In this document: positions 1-8,875 of the stretch, in pieces | Layout: each line of letters starts with the position of its first letter | Position numbering within the stretch: the stretch's first letter is position 1 | NCBI RefSeq assembly: GCF_022763245.1 | Contig: NZ_JALEGV010000032.1 | Coordinates: 248,001-312,000 of the forward strand | Direction of reading: 5' to 3' | Source of the DNA: Oricola sp. | GTDB lineage: Bacteria; Pseudomonadota; Alphaproteobacteria; Rhizobiales; Rhizobiaceae | Length of the DNA: 64,000 nt | Notes under the pieces: generated by a model | Seen by the model: the letters and a program-made list of their open reading frames with translations, nothing else | Told to the model about the DNA's origin: nothing | The model's database searches: none | Position numbers and translations under genes: made by a program

Positions 1-78
1 TGGGTGCGCGAGGCCGCCAACGCTTACGCCGCCAAGCGCCGTGCGCGCGCCGAAGCCAGCAAGATTGCAGCGGAGTGA
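1..78 (+). CDS. paaA: Phenylacetyl-CoA epoxidase subunit PaaA, C-terminal end only
   Basis: The window opens inside a reading frame that gives 25 codons (beginning WVREAANAYAAK) and stops with TGA at 76-78. PaaA is the catalytic di-iron oxygenase subunit of the PaaABCE complex that epoxidises the ring of phenylacetyl-CoA. The call rests mainly on position: paaB, paaC, paaD and paaE follow in the classical order, and this gene ends a few bases before paaB. The catalytic part lies outside the window, so nothing can be said about its active site. Confidence 0.82.
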   Translation, partial: WVREAANAYAAKRRARAEASKIAAE

Positions 79-83
79 CTGTC

Positions 84-368
84 ATGACCAACACGACACC
101 CCTTTGGGAAGTTTTCATCCGGCCGCGCAACGGCCTTGCCCATCGCCATTGCGGCTCGCTGCATGCGGCCGACGCCGAGATGGCGCTGCAGGCGGCGCGT
201 GACGTCTACACGCGGCGCGGCGAGGGCACTTCGATCTGGGTCGTCCCTTCGGCCGAGATCACTGCCTCCGACCCGAAGGACAAGGACGCGCTTTTCGAGC
301 CGACGGCCGACAAGATCTACCGCCATCCGACCTTCTACGACATCCCCGACGAAGTCGGACACATGTAA
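84..368 (+). CDS. paaB: Phenylacetyl-CoA epoxidase subunit PaaB
   Basis: A 94-residue protein with the PaaB hallmarks: WEVFIRPRNGLAHRHCGSLHAADAEMAL near the start is the family signature, followed by DVYTRRGEG.SIWVV and the terminal YRHPTFYDIPDEVGHM. PaaB is the small bridging subunit that joins PaaA/PaaC heterodimers in the epoxidase. The ATG at 84 fits the family length of about 95; a GTG at 75, overlapping the paaA stop, would add three residues and is less likely. It ends six bases before paaC, consistent with one paaABCDE transcript. Confidence 0.95.
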   Translation: MTNTTPLWEVFIRPRNGLAHRHCGSLHAADAEMALQAARDVYTRRGEGTSIWVVPSAEITASDPKDKDALFEPTADKIYRHPTFYDIPDEVGHM

Positions 369-374
369 GGGCCG

Positions 375-1136
375 ATGACGATGAAGGAGGAGCTCTACGA
401 ACTGCTGCTGCGGCTCGCCGACGATCACCTGATCCTCGGCCACCGCGTCTCCGAATGGTGCGGTCATGCGCCGACGCTGGAAGAGGATCTCGCGCTGCCC
501 AACATCGCGCTCGACCTGATCGGACAGGCGCGCTCGCTCTACACCTATGCCGGCGAAGTCGAGGGCAAGGGCCGTGACGAAGACCAGTTGGCCTATCTGC
601 GGCTGGAGCGCGACTATCGCAATCTGCTGCTCGTCGAACGTCCGAACGGCGATTTCGCCCATACGATCCTGCGCCAGCTCTATTTCTCGGTCTTCATGCA
701 GGCCTGGTGGCGCGAGGCGGTGAAATCAACCGACGAGACGCTGGCGGCGATCGCGGCCAAGGCGGTCAAGGAGACGGTCTATCATGTCCGCCACGCGGCG
801 GAGTGGACCATCCGTCTCGGCGACGGAACGGCGGAAAGCGCGCGTCGCATGGCAGACGCCGTCGAGGCGCTTGACCGTTACACCGGCGAGATGTTCGCCA
901 GCGACGCGGTCACCGACGCGCTTGCCGAAGCCGGCATCGCTCCGGATCCGGCGTCGCTGAAGGCGGAATGGGACCGCGTGATCGCCGAAGTCTTCGCCGA
1001 GGCGATGCTGGAGATGCCGGATGCGCAGACCTACCAGCAGACCGGTGGCCGCCAGGGCAAACATGGCGAGGAAATGGGCTTCCTGCTCGCCGACCTGCAA
1101 TACATGCAGCGCGCCTATCCGGGGATGACATGGTAG
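375..1136 (+). CDS. paaC: Phenylacetyl-CoA epoxidase structural subunit PaaC
   Basis: A 253-residue ferritin-like helical protein. PaaC pairs with PaaA and is the non-catalytic structural subunit of phenylacetyl-CoA epoxidase. Diagnostic stretches are LADDHLILGHRVSEWCGHAP, LPNIALDLIGQARSLYTYAG and the late QTGGRQGKHGEEMGFLLADLQYMQR, all typical of this family. Two close in-frame ATGs (375 and 381) are possible starts; 381 has the better placed purine stretch upstream. The stop overlaps the paaD start by seven bases, which suggests translational coupling. Confidence 0.95.
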   Translation: MTMKEELYELLLRLADDHLILGHRVSEWCGHAPTLEEDLALPNIALDLIGQARSLYTYAGEVEGKGRDEDQLAYLRLERDYRNLLLVERPNGDFAHTILRQLYFSVFMQAWWREAVKSTDETLAAIAAKAVKETVYHVRHAAEWTIRLGDGTAESARRMADAVEALDRYTGEMFASDAVTDALAEAGIAPDPASLKAEWDRVIAEVFAEAMLEMPDAQTYQQTGGRQGKHGEEMGFLLADLQYMQRAYPGMTW

Positions 1137-1639
1137 CGCAAGCCGCCATCGACCGCGCCGAGATGCAGGCGAGGGCGTGGGAAGCCGCCGCGGCGGTGCC
1201 CGATCCCGAAGTGCCCTGCGTCACGGTCGCGGATCTCGGCATCCTGCGCTCCGTCGATATCGACGAGGCAGGGATGGCGGTGGCGAAGGTCACGCCGACC
1301 TATTCCGGCTGTCCCGCCACGCTCGCGATCGAGTTGTCGGTCGAGACCGCGTTGCGCGAGGCTGGCTTCGACGCACGGGTCGAGCGGGTCATGTCGCCGG
1401 CCTGGACGACCGACTGGATCGGCGAGGACGCGCGCGAGAAACTGCGCGAATATGGCATCGCTCCGCCGGTGGAAGCCTCCGGCTCAATCCGCTCGCTCTT
1501 CGGCGAGACGCAGGTCGCCTGTCCGCGCTGCGGCTCCACCGACACGTCGCGCATCTCCGAATTCGGCTCGACGCCCTGCAAGGCGCATTATCGCTGCGAG
1601 GCCTGCCTCGAGCCGTTCGACTATTTCAAGTGTATTTAG
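1130..1639 (+). CDS. paaD: PaaD, Fe-S assembly-type protein for phenylacetyl-CoA epoxidase
   Basis: A 169-residue protein with an N-terminal MIP18/DUF59-like domain (VPDPEVPCVTVADLGILRSVDI, then TYSGCPATLAIE) and a C-terminal four-cysteine knuckle (CPRCGS ... CEACLEPFDYFKC). The family is needed for maturation of the Paa epoxidase, probably for iron-sulfur or di-iron assembly. The ATG at 1130 lies inside the end of paaC, seven bases before its stop is complete, and gives the usual family length. The frame stays open further upstream, but that part has no family similarity. Confidence 0.93.
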   Translation: MVAQAAIDRAEMQARAWEAAAAVPDPEVPCVTVADLGILRSVDIDEAGMAVAKVTPTYSGCPATLAIELSVETALREAGFDARVERVMSPAWTTDWIGEDAREKLREYGIAPPVEASGSIRSLFGETQVACPRCGSTDTSRISEFGSTPCKAHYRCEACLEPFDYFKCI

Positions 1640-1650
1640 GAAAACCGGCC

Positions 1651-2727
1651 ATGTCGCTGCAATTCCATGACCTTTCCGTCTCTACCATCACCCGCGAAAC
1701 GCCCGATTCCGTCTGCCTGACCTTCGACGTTCCGGACGGACTGCGCGACGCGTTCCGTTTCCATCCGGGCCAGCACCTGACGCTGCGCGCCACGATCGGT
1801 GGCGAGGACGTCCGCCGTTCCTATTCGATCTGCTCCGGCCTGAACGAGGGCCGCTTGCGCGTCGGCGTCAAGAAGGTGGATGGCGGCCTTTTTTCCGCTT
1901 TCGTCAATGACCGATTGAACGCCGGCGACGTCATTCAGGTGATGCCGCCGCAGGGGCGGTTCGCCGTGGAAGTGACGGAGAACGGCGCCAACAACTACCT
2001 GATGGTCGCGGCGGGCTCCGGCATCACGCCGGTCCTCTCGATGATCCGCTCGATCCTGGAGGGCGAGCCGGCCAGCGAGGTGACGCTGGTCTACGGCAAC
2101 CGCGAGACGTCCTCGATCATGTTCCGCGAGGAGCTGGAAGACCTGAAGGACCGTTTCCTCGATCGCTTTCGCACCGTGCACATCCTGTCGCGTGAAACGC
2201 AGGACGTGCCGCTCTTCAACGGCCGGATCGACGCCGGGCGCCTGGGCAAGCTGGCGAGCGCCGGGCTGATCCAGCCGGGCGAGGCCGACGGCATCTTCAT
2301 CTGCGGGCCGGGCGAACTGATCGACGAGGCCGCGCAGGCGCTGGAAGGCCTCGGCGCGGACAAGGCGCGCATCCATTTCGAGCGCTTCACCACCGACGGC
2401 GTGCCGCGCAGGGCCTCCGCCGCGACCCGTGAGGCGGCCGAAAAGGGCGCGGCCGTGGAGGTCATCCTCGACGGCGTGTCGAAGAGCTTCGCCTATGACG
2501 ACCCGTCGAAGCGGGTCGTGGACGCGGCTGCGGCCAAGGGCATCGAATTGCCCTATTCCTGCGCCGGCGGCATGTGCGCCACCTGCCGCTGCAAGATCGT
2601 GGAAGGGTCCGCCGAGATGGACGCCAACTACTCGCTGGAGCCGTGGGAAACCGAGGCCGGATACGTGCTTGCCTGCCAGGCGCGGCCGACCTCGGAGAAG
2701 CTGGTGCTCGATTTCGACGCGGTCTGA
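1651..2727 (+). CDS. paaE: Phenylacetyl-CoA epoxidase reductase subunit PaaE
   Basis: A 358-residue reductase that passes electrons from NADPH through FAD and a plant-type [2Fe-2S] cluster to the PaaA di-iron centre. Domain order is FAD-binding (RRSYSICSG, near residue 65), NAD-binding (AAGSGITPVLSMIRSIL; later FICGPGELID), then ferredoxin. The ferredoxin cysteines are seen at residues 304, 309, 312 and 342 (YSCAGGMCATCRC ... LACQA). The start is the ATG at 1651, eleven bases after the paaD stop. The gene ends four bases before a convergent epimerase gene, so this is the end of the paa operon. Confidence 0.96.
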   Translation: MSLQFHDLSVSTITRETPDSVCLTFDVPDGLRDAFRFHPGQHLTLRATIGGEDVRRSYSICSGLNEGRLRVGVKKVDGGLFSAFVNDRLNAGDVIQVMPPQGRFAVEVTENGANNYLMVAAGSGITPVLSMIRSILEGEPASEVTLVYGNRETSSIMFREELEDLKDRFLDRFRTVHILSRETQDVPLFNGRIDAGRLGKLASAGLIQPGEADGIFICGPGELIDEAAQALEGLGADKARIHFERFTTDGVPRRASAATREAAEKGAAVEVILDGVSKSFAYDDPSKRVVDAAAAKGIELPYSCAGGMCATCRCKIVEGSAEMDANYSLEPWETEAGYVLACQARPTSEKLVLDFDAV

Positions 2728-2731
2728 TCCG

Positions 2732-3616
2732 TCAGGCGCCGAAATAGGTCCCGTGCGCGAGGTCGTCCAGCAGGCTGGGGCCGGTCGGCCGCCAGCCGAG
2801 GCGCTGTTGCGTCAGGTCGCTTGACGTCGGCATGTCGAGCGCGGCGAAATTCGCCATCCACCCGAAATTGCCGGGAGCCTCTTCTGGCGTGAGCGAGGCG
2901 ACCGGCAGGCCGAGTTTCTTTCCGATGATCGCGGCGATGTCGCGAAACGCCGCGCCGCCGTCGCCGACGCCGTGATAGCGCGCACCGCCCTCGCCCTTCT
3001 CCAGCGCCAGAACGAACAGCCTCGCCGCATCGTCGACATGGACGCCCGGCCAGCGGTTGGCGCCGTCGCCGACATAGGCCGAAAGACCCTTTTCGCGCGC
3101 GATGCCGATCAGCGCCGGGACGAAGCCGTGATCGCCCTTGCCGTGAACCGATGGCGACAGGCGGACGGCCGAGACGCGCACGTCCCGCTCCGCAAAGGGT
3201 AGCGCCGCGGCCTCCGACAGGCGGGGAACCGCGGGATCGACGGGGTCGTTCTCGGTGCCGACAGGTCCAGTCCTCGAGATGGCGAGCCCCGAGGTGACGA
3301 GTAGCGGCCGGCCCGTCCCGGCCAGCGTTTCGCCGAGTGCCGTGATCGCGTGCCTGTCCACTTCCACTGACGCCATGTAATTCGAGAAATCATGGATGAA
3401 CCCCATGTGGATCACGCCGTCGGCCTGTTTCGCGCCTGCGATCAGGCTGTCGGTGTCGGTCAGGTCGCCCGGAAGCGCTGACGCTCCCGCGGCCGCCAGT
3501 TTCGCGGCGGAGGCCTCCGAGCGGGCGAGGCCGGTCACGGTGTGGCCGGCGCGCAAGAGTTCTCGAACGACCGCGCTGCCCACGAACCCCGTCGCTCCGG
3601 TAACGAATACATGCAT
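2732..3616 (-). CDS. NAD(P)-dependent SDR-type epimerase
   Basis: A 294-residue extended/atypical short-chain dehydrogenase. The start MHVFVTGATGFVGSAVVRELL carries the GxxGxxG dinucleotide motif, followed by ARSEASAAKL, in the style of NADPH-binding atypical SDRs. Near the middle VSAVRLSPSVHG and AYVGDGANRWPGVHVDDAARLF are typical of the COG0451 epimerase group. The usual YxxxK is not clear, as is common in this subgroup, so the substrate cannot be named. It is divergently transcribed from an MmyB-type regulator across a perfect 18-bp palindrome, so it is probably that regulator's target. Confidence 0.85.
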   Translation of the reverse strand: MHVFVTGATGFVGSAVVRELLRAGHTVTGLARSEASAAKLAAAGASALPGDLTDTDSLIAGAKQADGVIHMGFIHDFSNYMASVEVDRHAITALGETLAGTGRPLLVTSGLAISRTGPVGTENDPVDPAVPRLSEAAALPFAERDVRVSAVRLSPSVHGKGDHGFVPALIGIAREKGLSAYVGDGANRWPGVHVDDAARLFVLALEKGEGGARYHGVGDGGAAFRDIAAIIGKKLGLPVASLTPEEAPGNFGWMANFAALDMPTSSDLTQQRLGWRPTGPSLLDDLAHGTYFGA

Positions 3617-3681
3617 GGTTTCCTGTCTCCTTGTATGATGGCACAAGGAATAGACGGGACCGGCACTTGGAAAAGCCGGGA

Positions 3682-3699
3682 TCTTATACCGGTATAAGA
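3682..3699. promoter_or_regulatory. Perfect 18-bp palindrome, probable operator
   Basis: TCTTATACCGGTATAAGA is an exact inverted repeat between the divergent epimerase gene (start 3616) and the MmyB-type regulator gene (start 3717). It lies 18 bases before the regulator start, where bound protein would block both promoters. Helix-turn-helix dimers bind such sites, so autoregulation plus control of the epimerase is the natural reading. This is inferred from symmetry and position only. Confidence 0.7.
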
Positions 3700-3716
3700 A
3701 CCAACAGGCTCACCGC

Positions 3717-4532
3717 ATGGGCGACAAGGCAAACCCTCTGGGCACCTATCTGAAGGAGCGTCGGGCACGGCTCGATCCGGAAGCGTTCGGCTTCTCGATG
3801 TCGCGGCGGCGGACGCCGGGTCTGCGCCGCGAGGAAGTTGCGCAGCTCGCCCATGTCAGCGCGACCTGGTACACGTGGCTTGAACAGGGGCGCGGCGGCG
3901 CGCCCTCGGCCGACGTGCTCGACCGGCTGGCGCGGACATTCGCGCTTGACGACGCAGAGCGCGAGCACATGTTCCTGCTCGCGCAGGAGCGGCCGCCGAA
4001 GGTCCGGCCGAAGGAACCGGCCCGCGTGACGCCACAATTGCAGCGGGTGCTCGATTCCTTCGCCGACACGCCGGCCATCGTGAAGACGCCCGACTGGACC
4101 GTCGTCGCCTGGAACCGGGCGGCGAGCGCGGTCTTGGTCGACTACGCGCAATTGCCGGAACGCGAACGCAACGTGCTGCGGCTGATGTTCGGCCGGCGCG
4201 ACAAGGATAGGATGCCCGACTGGGAGGCTGTCGCCCGGGCCGTCGTGGCCACGATGCGGCGCGATGTCCTGCGCGCCGGCATGCAGTCACAGACCGAGGC
4301 CCTCGTGGAGGACCTGAGCGCGCAAAGCGAGGAGTTCCGGCAGATGTGGGCCGAGCACGACGTCCGCGCCCACGGGGAGGGCGTGAAATCGATCCGCCAC
4401 CCCGTCGCGGGGCGGCTCGACCTGGAGTTTTCCACTTTCGCGGTCGATGCGCGGCCGGATCTGGCCATGGTCGTCTTCAATCCGGCGACGGATGAGGACA
4501 GGCTCAAGATCCGTCAGTTGATCGCCTGCTAG
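3717..4532 (+). CDS. XRE-family regulator with MmyB-like ligand domain
   Basis: A 271-residue regulator. The N-terminal helix-turn-helix (about residues 8-75) has the signature of this family, LGTYLKERRARL ... RRTPGLRREEVAQLAHVSATWYTWLEQGR. The C-terminal half (TPAIVKTPDWTVVAWNRAA) is the MmyB-like PAS-type domain thought to bind a hydrophobic ligand. In many genomes such regulators stand divergent to an oxidoreductase they repress, and here the divergent gene is an SDR-type epimerase. The palindrome at 3682-3699 sits just upstream of its ATG. Confidence 0.9.
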   Translation: MGDKANPLGTYLKERRARLDPEAFGFSMSRRRTPGLRREEVAQLAHVSATWYTWLEQGRGGAPSADVLDRLARTFALDDAEREHMFLLAQERPPKVRPKEPARVTPQLQRVLDSFADTPAIVKTPDWTVVAWNRAASAVLVDYAQLPERERNVLRLMFGRRDKDRMPDWEAVARAVVATMRRDVLRAGMQSQTEALVEDLSAQSEEFRQMWAEHDVRAHGEGVKSIRHPVAGRLDLEFSTFAVDARPDLAMVVFNPATDEDRLKIRQLIAC

Positions 4533-4536
4533 ATCG

Positions 4537-4555
4537 CCGGAAGCCCGTCTTCCGG
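4537..4555 (+). terminator. Hairpin after the MmyB-type regulator
   Basis: CCGGAAG (4537-4543) and CTTCCGG (4549-4555) form a perfect 7-bp stem with a five-base loop, starting four bases after the regulator stop. No T-run follows, so it may be a weak or Rho-assisted terminator. Confidence 0.4.
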
Positions 4556-4680
4556 GGCCGCCTGGCGGGCGGCACAGCGCCCTTAAGCCATTTGTTACGG
4601 TTTTTTGCGTAGCGTTACGTAAGCCAGTGCCGCGTGCCGCGGTGGGGGAATCTGGCGCGTCAGGGTATCGCAGTTTGAAC

Positions 4681-7347
4681 ATGCAATTTCTCTCCTCGTC
4701 CGGATCGAAGGCCCGCCGCACCTTGTTGCGGCCGAGCGTCGTGGCTGCGGGCATCGCACTTGCCGTTACTGTCGCGACGGGGATATTCGCCGAATATCAG
4801 AACCGGGTCCTGCACCGACAGAGCCTGCGCGCCGACGTCAGCGAGCAGTTGGGCCTCATTCGCGCGCGGCTCGAAGGCAACATCAACGCCAACATCCAGC
4901 TCGTGCGCGGCCTCGTGGCGGTGATCGCGACGGAGCCCGACATCGACCAGCAGCGCTTCAGCCGGATCGCCGAAAGCCTGTTCGAAGATCATTCGCAATT
5001 GCGCAACATCGCCGCCGCGCCCGACCTCGTCGTCAGCCTCCTCTATCCGATCGAGGGCAACGAGAAGGCGCTGGGCCTCGACTACCGCACCAATGAAAGC
5101 CAGCGCGAGGCCGCCCTGCGCGCGGTCGAGACCGGCGACCTGGTGCTGGCCGGCCCGGTCAACCTGTTGCAGGGCGGAAAGGGCTTCATTGGCCGGTTTC
5201 CGGTCTATGTCGAGACCGAGACCGGCGATCAATCCCTCTGGGGCATCGTCTCGGCCGTGGTCGACGTGGACAGCCTCTACGCCGACAGCGGTCTCTATGA
5301 CGACGAACTGCCTATCGAGATCGCGATAGCGGGCAAGGACGCGCTCAATAGCGACAGCACCGTGTTCTTCGGATCGCCGGAGCTTTTCGAATACGAACCG
5401 GTGATCTCCGACGTCACCCTGCCGAGCGGCAGCTGGCGCATCGCCGCGATCCCGCGCGGGGGCTGGGCGCAAACGCCGCCGAATGTCTGGCAGATGCGGT
5501 CGCTGATCTTCATCGGCGGCCTGCTCGTCATCCTGCCGATCTTCATCGCCGGTCTGCTCTACGACCAGCGCCTGACCCATCTGCGCCAGCTGCGCCGCAG
5601 CGAGGATCAGCTCAAGAAGCTGTCGCGGCGCCTGAGGCTGGCGCTCGACACGTCGAGGATCGGTGTCTGGGAGCTCAATCTCGCCACGCAGCAGCTCACC
5701 TGGGACGACCGGATGAGGGAGCTTTACGGGATCGCGGAGGGCGGCGAAGTCAAGGCGTATGACGTCTGGCTGAACGCGCTGCACAAGGATGATCGCGAAC
5801 GCGCCGAGAGAGAGTTCCAGGGCGCGAGCGAGGCCGGCCGCACCTACAAGTCCGAATTCCGGGTCGTCAGTCCCGACGGGTCCACGCGCTGGATCAGGGC
5901 CATCGGTTCCGTGCACACCAACGCACGCGGCCAGCGCTACATCGTCGGCGTCAACTGGGACGTTTCGGCCGACATCCAGATGAAGACGCGGCTGATGGCC
6001 GCCAAGCACAACGCCGAATACCGGAACCGCGAGTTGGAGGACGCCCGCGCGCAGATGGAGCGCAACTCGCTGCATGACAGCCTGACCGGCCTGCCGAACC
6101 GGCGGTTCCTGGACGAACGCTTGTTCCGCAGCGGCGCCGGCCGCACGGTCACGGCGATGCTGCATATCGACCTCGACCGCTTCAAGCACATCAACGACAC
6201 GCTGGGTCACGCCGCCGGCGACGCCATGCTCGTGCATGCCGCCTCGATCCTGAAGAGCAATATCGGCCAGGGTGACTTCGTCGCCCGCATCGGCGGCGAC
6301 GAATTCGTGATCGTGACCACCTCGGCGACGAACGAGGAGCGCTTGTCGGCGCTCGCCGGCCGCATCATCGAAGAGATGCGTCGTCCTGTTCCCTATGAGA
6401 ACCACCAGTGCCGCTTCGGCGTCAGCATCGGCGTCGCCCTGGCGAGCCCGGACACCGCCGATTACGGCAAGCGCCTGCTCATCGACGCGGACATCGCGCT
6501 CTACCGGGCCAAGAGCAAGGGCCGCAACCGCTTCGAGTTCTTCTCCGACTCACTCAAGGCCGAGATCGTGCGCAACAAGCGGGTCGCCGACGACATCCTC
6601 AACGGCCTCGAGCGCCAGGAATTCCTGCCGTTCTTCCAGCCGCAATTCGACGCGAAGACGCTGCAGATCGTCGGCGTGGAGGCGCTCGCGCGATGGATGC
6701 ACCCGACGGAAGGGCTGCGGCTGCCGGACACCTTCCTCGGCATCGCCGACGAACTGAACGTCGTGCCGCTCATCGACCGCACGATCCTCGAACAGACGCT
6801 GTGGCAATCGACGCGCTGGAAAGCGGCGGGCGTCCACATCCCGCGCATGTCGGTCAACGTCTCAGCCGGCCGGCTGAACGACGCGGACCTGATCGACCGG
6901 CTTGACGGGCTCGCGATCGAGCCGAACACGCTGTCCTTCGAACTCCTGGAATCCATTTTCCTGGACGAGGGCAACGAGGTCGTCGCCGGCAATATCGAGC
7001 GGCTGAAGACGCTGGGCATCGATGTCGAGATGGACGATTTCGGCACCGGTTACGCGTCGATCGTGAGCCTGATCAACCTGCGGCCGGCGCGGCTGAAGAT
7101 CGACCGTCGTCTGGTCAAGCCGATCGTCGGGTCGAGAAGCCAGCGCCGCCTGGTGGCCTCGATCATCGAAATGGGCCAGTCGCTGGGGATCCAGGCGGTG
7201 GCGGAAGGCGTGGAGACCATGGACCACGCCGTCATCCTGCGCGACCTGGGTTGCGACATCCTGCAGGGCTACGCCTTCGCGCCGCCGATGCCGTCGGAGG
7301 AGCTCATGTCCTTCGTGCGCGAGGAGCGCTGGCGCCAGGTCGCGTGA
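4681..7347 (+). CDS. Membrane CHASE-PAS-GGDEF-EAL cyclic-di-GMP protein
   Basis: An 888-residue cyclic-di-GMP turnover protein. A membrane segment (about residues 17-38) is followed by a periplasmic CHASE-like sensor (about 60-265), a second membrane segment (about 275-296), a PAS domain (about 320-435), GGDEF and EAL. GGDEF is intact at 538-542. The inhibitory I-site position reads GQGD instead of RxxD, so product feedback is probably absent. The EAL domain has EAL at 667-669 and the metal-binding MDDFGTGYAS, so phosphodiesterase activity is expected too. The ATG at 4681 was chosen because an upstream in-frame start at 4627 lacks hydrophobic or family-like sequence. The signal sensed is unknown. 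Confidence 0.93.
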   Translation: MQFLSSSGSKARRTLLRPSVVAAGIALAVTVATGIFAEYQNRVLHRQSLRADVSEQLGLIRARLEGNINANIQLVRGLVAVIATEPDIDQQRFSRIAESLFEDHSQLRNIAAAPDLVVSLLYPIEGNEKALGLDYRTNESQREAALRAVETGDLVLAGPVNLLQGGKGFIGRFPVYVETETGDQSLWGIVSAVVDVDSLYADSGLYDDELPIEIAIAGKDALNSDSTVFFGSPELFEYEPVISDVTLPSGSWRIAAIPRGGWAQTPPNVWQMRSLIFIGGLLVILPIFIAGLLYDQRLTHLRQLRRSEDQLKKLSRRLRLALDTSRIGVWELNLATQQLTWDDRMRELYGIAEGGEVKAYDVWLNALHKDDRERAEREFQGASEAGRTYKSEFRVVSPDGSTRWIRAIGSVHTNARGQRYIVGVNWDVSADIQMKTRLMAAKHNAEYRNRELEDARAQMERNSLHDSLTGLPNRRFLDERLFRSGAGRTVTAMLHIDLDRFKHINDTLGHAAGDAMLVHAASILKSNIGQGDFVARIGGDEFVIVTTSATNEERLSALAGRIIEEMRRPVPYENHQCRFGVSIGVALASPDTADYGKRLLIDADIALYRAKSKGRNRFEFFSDSLKAEIVRNKRVADDILNGLERQEFLPFFQPQFDAKTLQIVGVEALARWMHPTEGLRLPDTFLGIADELNVVPLIDRTILEQTLWQSTRWKAAGVHIPRMSVNVSAGRLNDADLIDRLDGLAIEPNTLSFELLESIFLDEGNEVVAGNIERLKTLGIDVEMDDFGTGYASIVSLINLRPARLKIDRRLVKPIVGSRSQRRLVASIIEMGQSLGIQAVAEGVETMDHAVILRDLGCDILQGYAFAPPMPSEELMSFVREERWRQVA

Positions 7348-7383
7348 CCGCCGACTTCAAGCCTTTCTCAGGCTTTAGGGTCG

Positions 7384-7620
7384 TCAGCCGTCATTGGCCG
7401 ATGTCAGGTCCTCGGGGCGCGTTCCTTCCACGCCGGGGTGAAAATAGCCGCGCTCGCGCAGCCATTCGCGCAGGATCTGCGTGACCGCGTCGGACGGTGT
7501 CCTGATCGTCGGTTCGGCCGCGACGTAACTGTGGAGCCCGTCTTTCAGCTTGCTGTCCAGCGTGATGGTCAGGTCCTGCGACGCGGGCGCCGCGTCGTCG
7601 TTCGTGTCGGTGATGGGCAT
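7384..7620 (-). CDS. Small hypothetical protein, ribbon-helix-helix-like
   Basis: A 78-residue acidic protein. The core LTITLDSKLKDGLHSYVAA ... TPSDAVTQILREWLRERGYF reads like a short beta strand followed by two helices, the pattern of ribbon-helix-helix DNA-binding proteins and antitoxins. No toxin gene is adjacent. It stands alone between the cyclic-di-GMP gene (convergent) and minE. The fold is inferred from the residue pattern only and the function is unknown. Confidence 0.6.
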   Translation of the reverse strand: MPITDTNDDAAPASQDLTITLDSKLKDGLHSYVAAEPTIRTPSDAVTQILREWLRERGYFHPGVEGTRPEDLTSANDG

Positions 7621-7688
7621 GGCCTCACATGGTTGTCTCGTTGCGGGCCTGCGAACCTACTGCGCTTTCCGGCGAAGGGAAAGGCGAG

Positions 7689-7723
7689 CGCAAACGAAAC
7701 GCGCCGGCGATATTCGCCGGCGC
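7689..7723 (-). terminator. Terminator of minCDE
   Basis: GCGCCGGCGA (7701-7710) and TCGCCGGCGC (7714-7723) pair perfectly over 10 bp with a 3-base loop. On the minus strand, downstream of minE, the stem is followed by a T-rich stretch (GTTTCGTTTG), as expected for an intrinsic terminator. Confidence 0.7.
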
Positions 7724-7767
7724 GCAAGGCGTGTGAGCACTGCAGCCGGTTGACCGGCCACAGCGTG

Positions 7768-8031
7768 TCAGGCAGCCCGAACGCCCGTGTCGAACGGGAT
7801 CTCGATGTCGACGGCGAGCGTCGAAACCTGGGCGCCGCGGTCCATCTGGACGCGGACCCTCTTGCCGTCGATCGGCACATGCTTGGCGAGAACGGCGAGG
7901 ATCTCGTCTCTCAGCCGGGCCACGAGGTCCTGCTCACCCCGCGAGGCCCGTTCATGGGCAAGCAGGATTTGCAGGCGCTCCCGCGCCTTCGGCGCAGAGG
8001 CCGGTTTTCGAAAAAAGTTCAGAATGTTCAT
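7768..8031 (-). CDS. minE: Cell division topological specificity factor MinE
   Basis: An 87-residue protein starting [28 protein letters not shown], the classic MinE membrane-binding N-terminus and MinD-activating helix, followed by a dimerisation domain ([16 protein letters not shown] ... [22 protein letters not shown]). MinE stimulates the MinD ATPase and drives pole-to-pole oscillation that keeps the division site at mid-cell. Its start overlaps the minD stop by four bases. It is the last gene of minCDE. Confidence 0.97.
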   Translation of the reverse strand: MNILNFFRKPASAPKARERLQILLAHERASRGEQDLVARLRDEILAVLAKHVPIDGKRVRVQMDRGAQVSTLAVDIEIPFDTGVRAA

Positions 8032-8843
8032 GCAGCCTTCCTTCCGAAGAACATGCCGAAGAAGCTTCTCTTTTCGCTGGGGATGGTGATCGGGACGGCT
8101 TCGCCCATCAGTCGCCGCGCGGCGGCGAAATAGGACTGGGCCGTCTCGCTGCGGGCGTCGGCCAGGGTGACCGGCGTTCCGAGGTTGGAGGCGCGCAGCA
8201 CGTCGGTGCTTTCCGGGATGACGCCGAGCAGCGGGATCGACAGGATCTCGAGCACGTCATCGACCTTCAACATGTCGCCCGTCTCGGCGCGCGTCGGGTC
8301 GTAGCGCGTGACGAGGAGATGCTTCTCCATGCGCTCGCCGCGTTCGGCGATGGCGGTCTTGGCGTCGAGGAGCCCGATGATGCGGTCCGAATCGCGCACC
8401 GATGAGACTTCCGGATTGGTGACGACGATGGCCGCGTCGGCATGGCGCATCGCCAGGGTCGCGCCGCGTTCGATGCCGGCCGGGCTGTCGCAGATCACCC
8501 AGTCGAAGGTCTTCTTCAGCGCGGTCATGACCTTCTCGACGCCTTCCGGCGTCAGCTTGTCCTTGTCGCGGGTCTGCGAGGCGGGCAGGAGGTAGAGGTT
8601 TTCGAGCCTCTTGTCGCGGATCAGCGCCTGGGCCAGCTTGGCTTCGCCTTGGATGACGTTGATGAGGTCATAGACCACGCGCCGCTCGGCGCCCATCACC
8701 AGGTCGAGATTGCGCAGGCCGACGTCGAAATCCACGACCACGACCTTCTGGTCTCCCTGCGCCAGTGCGGCACCGAGAGCGGCCGTGGTGGTCGTCTTGC
8801 CGACGCCGCCCTTGCCAGATGTGACCACGATCGCCTTTCCCAT
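8028..8843 (-). CDS. minD: Septum site-determining ATPase MinD
   Basis: A 271-residue ATPase of the ParA/MinD group. The deviant Walker A motif GKGGVGKT lies at residues 10-17 with the signature lysine at 11; [17 protein letters not shown] carries switch I, and [13 protein letters not shown] the Walker B region. The C-terminal [12 protein letters not shown] is the amphipathic membrane-targeting helix. MinD recruits MinC to the membrane and is released by MinE. The ATG at 8843 gives the canonical start [13 protein letters not shown]; the frame is open 75 bases upstream but that part has no family match. Confidence 0.98.
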   Translation of the reverse strand: MGKAIVVTSGKGGVGKTTTTAALGAALAQGDQKVVVVDFDVGLRNLDLVMGAERRVVYDLINVIQGEAKLAQALIRDKRLENLYLLPASQTRDKDKLTPEGVEKVMTALKKTFDWVICDSPAGIERGATLAMRHADAAIVVTNPEVSSVRDSDRIIGLLDAKTAIAERGERMEKHLLVTRYDPTRAETGDMLKVDDVLEILSIPLLGVIPESTDVLRASNLGTPVTLADARSETAQSYFAAARRLMGEAVPITIPSEKRSFFGMFFGRKAA

Positions 8844-8875
8844 TCCAGTCTCCTTGTTTGCGGCCGGCCAGCGGC

